Shown here piece after piece: positions 57,994-64,000 of a DNA stretch of 64,000 bases. This DNA is from Diplolepis rosae (Eukaryota > Arthropoda > Insecta > Hymenoptera > Diplolepididae). The translations under genes and the position numbers were made by a program. The first letter of the stretch is position 1; each line of letters opens with the position of its first letter. Where the stretch lies: the NCBI GenBank assembly GCA_030998225.1, contig JAPYXD010000715.1:4468501-4532500 (forward strand). The letters run 5' to 3'. The notes under the pieces were generated by a model. The model did no database searches and was not told the origin of the DNA. It was given only the letters and a program-made list of their open reading frames with translations.

Positions 57994-58977
57994 ACATTCT
58001 CATCATGACACTAATGCTTCGCGCTCGATTTTCTGTATACATTTCAGTAACTTTTTAATAAATTAAATGATTAAAATAATTTATTTATTTTCTTCCAAAT
58101 ATCTCAAAAAGGAAAAACAATCGTAGACTTTATTTAAGGAAACGATTTTGCAGAACAACGCTTATTTCATATTTCACATATTTTGGTGAAAAAAAATCGA
58201 ATTTTTTCAATAATAAAAGTCAAAACATAAAATATACATCCTGTCGAGAAATTTCTCAATAAGAATGTGTAGACCTCATTTATGCAAATAATTTTTCATC
58301 CAAACATTTTTTATGTATCTCATATATTTTGTCTAAAAAATGGAATTCTTGAATTTAAATCGTATTTTTTGGAATTCAAACGAAAAATATATGTTTTTTC
58401 AGGAGCTGTGTGACAAAATTTGTAGATTTTTTCGAAACGAACAACTTTGTCTTTTTACGTTTTTTTCGTATTTCGCATATTATTGTTAAAAAATTGAATT
58501 TTGGATTTTCAAAAGTTTTTGTTCAAATTAAAATGAAAAATATGCATCTTATAAAAAAATGTTACATTTCAAAATTTGTAGGTCTTTATGTAGAAAATAA
58601 TATTGTATCATAACGTTTTTTCGTATCGTAAAATTTAACTGGAAAATGGAATTTTGGTATTGACTTTTTTCGAATTTGAATATGCTGTAACATTTCTAAT
58701 TTTGATTTAATCAAAAAATGTTATGGGGATAATTTGTAGAGATTTATGAGCACTATCAAAAACCTGTATTGAAATTTTTGATTTTTTCAAAAACACAAAA
58801 GTAGTGCTCAATCCCTCAATTTTGATTGGACATTTTGATAATGTTTGCCAAAGCTCAATTCAATTTGATAATTCTATCGAGAGTTATGCCGCACACGACC
58901 TACTACAGATATACAGACAGACAGACACTTTCGTAAAAGCCGTTCATCAAAAAAACCTTCTCATATGATGAGAATGT
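57994..58977. mobile_element. TIR-family element, full-length copy 3
   Basis: 984 bp with ACATTCTCATCATG at the left and its complement (ATGATGAGAATGT) at the right. It shares the CTTCGCGCTCGATTTTCTG word and the CAGA-rich tail with copy 2, with several indels and a shorter right end. Confidence 0.82.
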
Positions 58978-59793
58978 AAAAAATGCTTTTCCTTTCATGA
59001 GACAGGACTAACAATATCATTTTAATTCTTCTAATTCTGCTCTCCTTGTAAATAATTGATTATTCATATGATGAATTGTAAGTGATGTCTAAGGAAATAA
59101 ATATTTTAAGCAGTTAAAGGGTTTGTAAAGTTTTTATGAGAAAGCATATTGAATTAATAACTTTTCTTCTCAAAATTGTGGTCACATATTTTCAGCTACG
59201 TTTCATTCACCTTTTCGAAATATTGTCAATTAATATACAAATCAATATTTAAGGAAACTATATATACGAAGAAATAACTTAAGTTTTTATTTATTTTCAA
59301 TTTATTATTTAATAAATAATTTTCAGTCTACATGGAGCTTCAAGAAAATAGCATTAGAAGAAAGGTAAGTATCAAAGGTAATTATGCAGTGACAATATTT
59401 AATATTTTGATAAATCAAAAATTCATATCAATTAGTAGCATTCTAAATTAACAATATTTCAAATCAATTGAAAAATACAACATAAACCATGTAAACTAAA
59501 ACCACTTGAGAATGACACATTAGTAACCTAACCTCAAATTCCTTTACAAAATACATTCAATATATTACAACTTTACAAACCTCTAGTGCCTTATAATATA
59601 TTACCCGCAAATCGCACACTCACAAACTATTTATAATAATTCCTGAAAGTCATAAACATTAAATATTCCAAGATTTCAAAATTTCTGTGCGTGCGTTTCG
59701 AGTAATTCAAGTTCCGGTGAAGATTAGGTTATTTCAGTGCAAAATACATTACGAATTCGCAATAATATTATTTAAAAGATAATTTGATGAAGT
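58978..59793. other. AT-rich, one possible small exon
   Basis: 59327-59364 (38 bp) lies between TTTTCAG and GTAAGT, strong splice consensus, with two open frames. It precedes the THAP exon on the same strand. Unproven; nothing else is seen. Confidence 0.35.
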
Positions 59794-60204
59794 TTGAGTA
59801 GAAAACTGAGTAAATCTGAAATTGATGTGAATGTTGGACGAAAAGAAAGAAAAAAAGGTGTAGGACACAAATGTTGTTGTTATGGACTATGCAAAAGTGA
59901 CAGTCGCACGAAAGCCTATTATGAATTTTCTAACTTTTATTTTATTACTTTTCCAAAACCTTGTTTGCAATCTAGGAGAAATGGAATTAAAGAGAAAAGG
60001 TTACAAGATCACATGAGAAAGTGTGAGGAATGCGAAAGAAGTGATAAATGGGTGAAATTGTGTGGACGAAGAGGTAATAAATTCATCTCGATCAACAAAG
60101 TTAGAAGCTACACTTATTTTTGTTCATTGCATTTTGTTGGTGAAGCTGGACCCTCAGAACAATATCCTGATACTGAGAAATTTGGGAAAAGAGACAGTGA
60201 TAAG
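59794..60204 (+). CDS. THAP-type zinc-finger exon
   Basis: The frame reads GVGHKCCCYGLCKSDSRTKA, FYFITFPKPC, CEECERSDKWVKLCGRRGN, INKVRSYTYFCSLHFVGEAG and PSEQYPDTEKF. The C-x4-C pair, W, and C-x2-H-F (CSLHF) are the metal ligands and signature of a THAP domain, in the long form (GLCxSDSR...) seen fused to DDE transposases in invertebrates. There is no ATG upstream in frame (a stop precedes 59791), so it is an internal exon or has lost its start. GTAAGG at 60205 is a good donor. There are no lesions within the domain. Confidence 0.65.
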
Positions 60205-60257
60205 GTAAGGGAAAAAATATATAAGGAATGCTTATGTTGAAAGTTTTGAGATGCTTA

Positions 60258-60341
60258 CCCTAGCGAACTGGCTGAACGGTAGCTTTACGCTGTACCGTAA
60301 AGCTATCGTAAAGCTATCGTAAAGTAGCATTATAACTATCA
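60258..60341 (+). repeat. Solo end of the CGTAAAGCTAT palindromic family
   Basis: Starts CCCTAGCGAACTGGCTGAAC, then TAGCTTTACGCTGTA and iterated CGTAAAGCTAT units up to GTAGCATTATAACT, matching the capped right end (inverted) and the left inner end of 20313-20877. It supplies the cap missing from the left end there. Confidence 0.85.
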
Positions 60342-60480
60342 TTCTCCTTGTTATTTACTAAAAAATTCTGATATTTATCTTCTAGATTCGTTCTGACTTA
60401 ACGGACTTTGTGCTGAAAAAAAAATGAGACATATATATATATATATGAGAGAGAATTTTATAAAGTTTAAATACAATAAC

Positions 60481-60770
60481 CATGGAGACTAGATATAAGG
60501 AGACCAATCTCTTATGGCCGTACTTCACAAAACACGAAATGAAGTTCTGCCAAGTACATAGTTAGGAAACTTCCCGATGAGGGCACGTGTGTTCCCTGGT
60601 TGCAAAATGGCGGCATTTACGGTCTATAAGCATCGTGTATTAGGCGTCGCCATTTTGCACCCAGGGAACACACATGCCCTCATCGGGAAGTTTTGTAACT
60701 ATGTACTTGGCAGAACTTCATTTCGGGAATGGATATATGGAGATTGGTTTCCTTATATCTAGTCTCCATG
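60481..60770. mobile_element. Hairpin MITE with 8-bp target duplication
   Basis: 290 bp. Arms of ~125 bases (60481-60616 and 60647-60770) are near-perfect complements; the ends are CATGGAGACTAGATATAAGG and its complement. ACAATAAC is duplicated at 60473-60480 and 60771-60778. An 8-bp duplication suggests hAT or P type; CATG ends recall P elements. The ORF 60577-60762 reads through the hairpin and is not a gene. Confidence 0.92.
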
Positions 60771-60856
60771 ACAATAACTCTGAATTAATATTGTGTTTTA
60801 CCAGAAATTAGTTGGGAGATTGCTAAAGTAATGTATTTAATTTCGAGTGATTTTCC

Positions 60857-60945
60857 GCAGCGCGCCCTATTGCGAAATGCTGTTGGGAACTAAAATGAAA
60901 GGTTCATGCTACTACTTGAAGGGTAAAACAGAGCTACTGTTTATC
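60857..60945 (+). repeat. Dispersed repeat, member 2
   Basis: Relative of 12681-12771. A third partial echo (TAACTAAAATTAAAGG) follows at about 60997. Confidence 0.55.
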
Positions 60946-61476
60946 ACTTTTGCAGCGCCCCCAATTACGTACAGCTTTTTCGGATCTTTTTCTAACTAAA
61001 ATTAAAGGTCCGCGCTGTTATAATAATATGTGGGAGCACACACAATGAAGCGCGTCATGTCAGTGTATCCCTACTAACTTGCTTCGATTTCACGCTGTCG
61101 GTTGTCGAGTTAAAATCAGAAATTGTATTTTTCTCGACTTCATGCAAAGGAGGCGCGAAATAGACTCAGAATTCAAAATTACGGAATATAACATTAAAAA
61201 AATTACACTTTTTTTCTATATACTTTGAAAAATATTGATCTGAAATAAGTATCTAAAAGATTTTGTGAAATTTTAAGATGATTTAAATACTTGAAAAATA
61301 ATTTTTTAATGAAATTTAAAGTCAATAAATGCTTAAAGTTTCGAAACAAAATATCGATTTCAGCATTTTTTTTTTAAATTATGTAGAGAATATTTTATAA
61401 TAAGATGTCATTCAAGATGAAATACAAGTTTAAAAAATGAAGGGTTTGAACATTTTTATAATAGGTAACATCTTTG
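60946..61476. other. AT-rich, no supported feature
   Basis: Nothing coding or structured beyond the partial echo of the dispersed repeat. Confidence 0.45.
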
Positions 61477-61539
61477 GTATGAAAATTTCGATAAATAAAT
61501 GTAAATGAAGTTTTTGCTGATTTCAGGTAGTTCATTCAC

Positions 61540-62175
61540 AAAAATTAGACTTCAGGCAAAAATAGATAAATTTTTTTTCAAGAATAGCAATATTATTATT
61601 GAAGTGATCATTTGGAAGAAAAGAGATTAGTTTCCAAGAAAAAAAATTAAAACATAAAAAAATAATGCATTTAACAAATTTTATTTTTAACCGGACTTGT
61701 TTTCTTATCGCCTCATACCAAATTTTAGAAAATGATGTGATTCTGTGAAATCACGGATAATTTTTTTAAGAAAAAGGCTTTCTACAACTTAACCGTTTCC
61801 ATTTTTTGGAAATTATAATAAATTCTTTAATGGCTAAAAACATTAAAAATAAAATTTCCAAAACAAAATTCTTGTAAAAAAATTACTGAATTTGGTAAAA
61901 ACTTATTCATTTTAGAAATATGGAAACGGCTAGGTTGTATTAGGTCTTTTTCCTGAAAAAACGATTCTTGATTTATTTGAATCACATCATTTTTTTTTTA
62001 ATTTGGTTTGAAGCGGTAAGAAAAAAAGTCGGGGTAAAAATAAAATTTGTTAAATTTATTTTTTCTTATGCTTCAAATATTTTTCTTGGAAATTAATCTC
62101 TTTTCTTTGAAATGATCTCTTCAATAATAATTTTTCTATTTTTGGAAGCAAAATTATCTTTTTTTACCTAAGACA
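61540..62175. mobile_element. Foldback element, copy 2
   Basis: Same family as 5075-5719: AAAATTAGACTTCAGG at the left, inverted arms of ~270 bases, right end shortened by ~15 bases. A diverged ~48-bp direct repeat flanks it (61477-61526 and 62176-62224, both with AAATGTAAATGAAG and TTGCTGATTT). Confidence 0.85.
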
Positions 62176-62224
62176 TATGGCAATTTCAATAGATGAATGT
62201 AAATGAAGTGTTTGCTGATTTAAG

Positions 62225-62934
62225 AAAATACATAAATTATATGTGAATTTACACCTCAAACTTTTCTTGATATGAAGCTAAGTCGACAAACGGTTACTAA
62301 AAAATAAAATACATTGAATACAATTTTTTGGAATTTAACATCTTTTACATGACAATTCGTATGTATACATATATATAAACTACCATCGGAAATTACAGAT
62401 TGACCTGGAGTTTCAACTTTCGTCAAAGTGTTTTATTTTATAGAAAGATATTACAAAAGAAATTTTAATTTAGATTTAGATTTCAAAAGGTTTTTTCAGG
62501 AAGTCTTCATAGTGATTTCTTAACCTAATCAAAATATTTTTAGAAATTCTTTTCTGGATTCTATCTTGGGGTTGAACAGAATTCAAAAAAGTCATGCAAT
62601 TTTTAAAATATGTAGCTTCTTCAAGAAGTTTTTAAAAATCGATGTATATCATATTTTAATAAATTTAGAAATTTTTATCAAAATATTGATAGTTTGGATT
62701 TTTTGAATTCTTCAAATGAATGTAGTACAATCATCATTTGAAATTTGATGATTTTTCATTACCATCTTTGATTCTAGAGCAGAATCTAGCAGAAAAATTA
62801 CAAAAACATTTTAATTAGTTAGAAAAATACTATGAAAACTTACCTTTGAAATGGGACTACAGACTTTTGACAATGTTAATTAATTTTAGAGTTATTAATA
62901 TTATTAAGAAAGATCTAAATTTGATGTCTTTTAA
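62225..62934. other. AT-rich, no supported feature
   Basis: 62383-62396 (AACTACCATCGGAAATTA) faintly resembles the end of the TA-flanked element at 49271. Otherwise nothing. Confidence 0.45.
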
Positions 62935-63480
62935 ATTGTCATCATATGAGAATTAAGGTTTTGGTTTTATGTGAAAAATAATTTTCGGAATTTTCGTCAA
63001 ATCTTTACGTTTTGAGATCCCCTGAGTCAGAAAAAACGGTTTTTACGAAAGTGTCTGTCTGTCTGTCTATCCGTCTGCAGTAGTAATAGGTCATATACTC
63101 GATAACTCTGGATAGAAAAAAATTGTCGGATTGAATTGAGCTTATGCATACATTATCGCAGCTGAAAAAGTAAAGGCAAGTTCGTTAACCAGCTGCATCC
63201 GACAAAAATTGTCAAAATAGGAGCATTTTTTGTGTTTTTGAAAAAAACTTTATGAAAAAATCAAAACTTTTAAGACTGGTTTCTGATAATTCTCGTAAAT
63301 CTCTACTAATTATCCTGATAATATTTTGCAATTAAAATAAATTTAAGAAAGTTACAGTATATTAAAACTTGAATAAAGTCAATATCCATTTTCCAGTTAA
63401 ATTATACGAGATACGAATAAAAGTTATGATAAAAAATGGTTTACTACATAAAGATCTACAACAGTAATAACTGTAAAGTG
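62935..63480 (-). repeat. TIR-family repeat, inverted diverged copy
   Basis: Begins with a decayed terminus (TCATCATATGAGAAT), then the GTCTGTCTGTCTGTC tract and interior in reverse orientation to copies 1-3. The distal end is missing. Confidence 0.75.
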
Positions 63481-63629
63481 ACATGTTTGATGACATGTCT
63501 GCTATTATATTGACCCAAAATTCACAGAATTTTTGTTAATTTCTCATTTTTTTGGCATTGGGTCAGCCTCTTTTTATTTTCTTCTATTAATATTATCAAT
63601 GCTACTTACGATAAAAAACGCAAAAAAAG

Positions 63630-63680
63630 AGAGAAGGCAAACGTTTCGGCCACATATGGGGGCCCTCTTCAGTGCCATAA
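63630..63680 (-). ncRNA. Hammerhead-ribozyme-like core, Penelope-type
   Basis: The minus strand reads CTGAAGAG, a GGCC...GGCC stem-loop, then GAAAC, matching the CUGANGA - stem II - GAAA core layout known from Penelope-like retroelements. Stems I and III and the cleavage site were not established. About 150 bases to the right the plus strand has FTVYRKPDK (63840-63870), similar to a short motif in Penelope reverse transcriptases, but this is too short to prove. Confidence 0.4.
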
Positions 63681-63689
63681 ATTAAAAGA

Positions 63690-64000
63690 TTAATTCAAAA
63701 TTTTCGTAAAAGATAAAAATGTAGAAGATAGTTAAAATAAGGATAATAATGAAACTCAAAAACTTATCTCATTGCTTGCAATTCAAAATGAAGAAGTCCA
63801 GTAAGCAACAACACGAATTGGAAAAAGTATGTAGAATTCACTGTATATAGAAAACCGGATAAAATGAACGAAAAACTTAGAAATTTGTAAACAACAGGCT
63901 AGAATTTTTGTTTGTTTTTTTCCTTTATAAAGAACGGATGACCATTTCTTCGACCGTTATATTATTATATCATATATAGGTTTGGTTTCGTCGGTCTTAG
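63690..64000. other. Window end, possible Penelope trace
   Basis: Apart from the short VYRKPDK-coding stretch, followed soon by a stop, nothing is recognised. Confidence 0.3.

Noticed and set aside
60577..60762. 61-codon ORF in the hairpin MITE
   Set aside because: Reads from one arm into its complement; no coding signal.

Overview
The window is eukaryotic, AT-rich and almost wholly built of transposable elements. The mix of R1-clade non-LTR retrotransposons, several mariner families, BEL/Pao and Ty3/gypsy fragments, hAT-type elements, short spliceosomal introns and THAP-type zinc-finger exons points to an arthropod, most likely an insect. I cannot name the species. There is no operon structure, no CRISPR array and no complete host gene.

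Layout. 1-2.5 kb: the 3' end of an R1-clade element (interrupted by a hAT-type MITE), then a dead mariner. 2.7-8 kb: small inverted-repeat elements and a second mariner, split by a 1.3 kb hAT-like element with an 8-bp target duplication. 8.4-9.1 kb: the best host-gene candidate, the first coding exon of a short-chain dehydrogenase/reductase (minus strand), with a possible divergent exon beside it. 9.2-12.5 kb: a 3.3 kb element bounded by an 8-bp duplication, carrying at least two further insertions. 12.5-18.4 kb: AT-rich DNA with no gene I can support. 18.4-27 kb: two R1-clade copies separated by a palindromic element, a tRNA-like sequence and a BEL/Pao gag-protease remnant. 27-37.5 kb: a decayed Ty3/gypsy element, interrupted by an antisense R1-type ORF1 and cut off by a fourth R1-clade copy. 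37.5-46.2 kb: a transposase fragment, a long-TIR element and a 3.1 kb palindromic transposon. 48-53 kb: a tRNA-like sequence, a TA-flanked inverted-repeat element, a THAP exon and a third mariner. 53.9-57.4 kb: a second, giant palindrome. 58-64 kb: further repeat copies, another THAP exon, an 8-bp-TSD MITE and a Penelope-like trace.

Most notable is the pair of palindromic transposons at 43.0-46.15 kb and 53.86-57.41 kb. They carry opposite parts of what looks like one type of transposase: the middle-to-C-terminal part with an 83-bp intron in the first, and the N-terminal cysteine-rich part with a 61-bp intron in the second. In each, the inverted arms run into the coding sequence. Almost every coding region here has stops, frameshifts or lost catalytic residues, so the locus reads as layered insertions (a TE graveyard), with relative ages that can be ordered by nesting.
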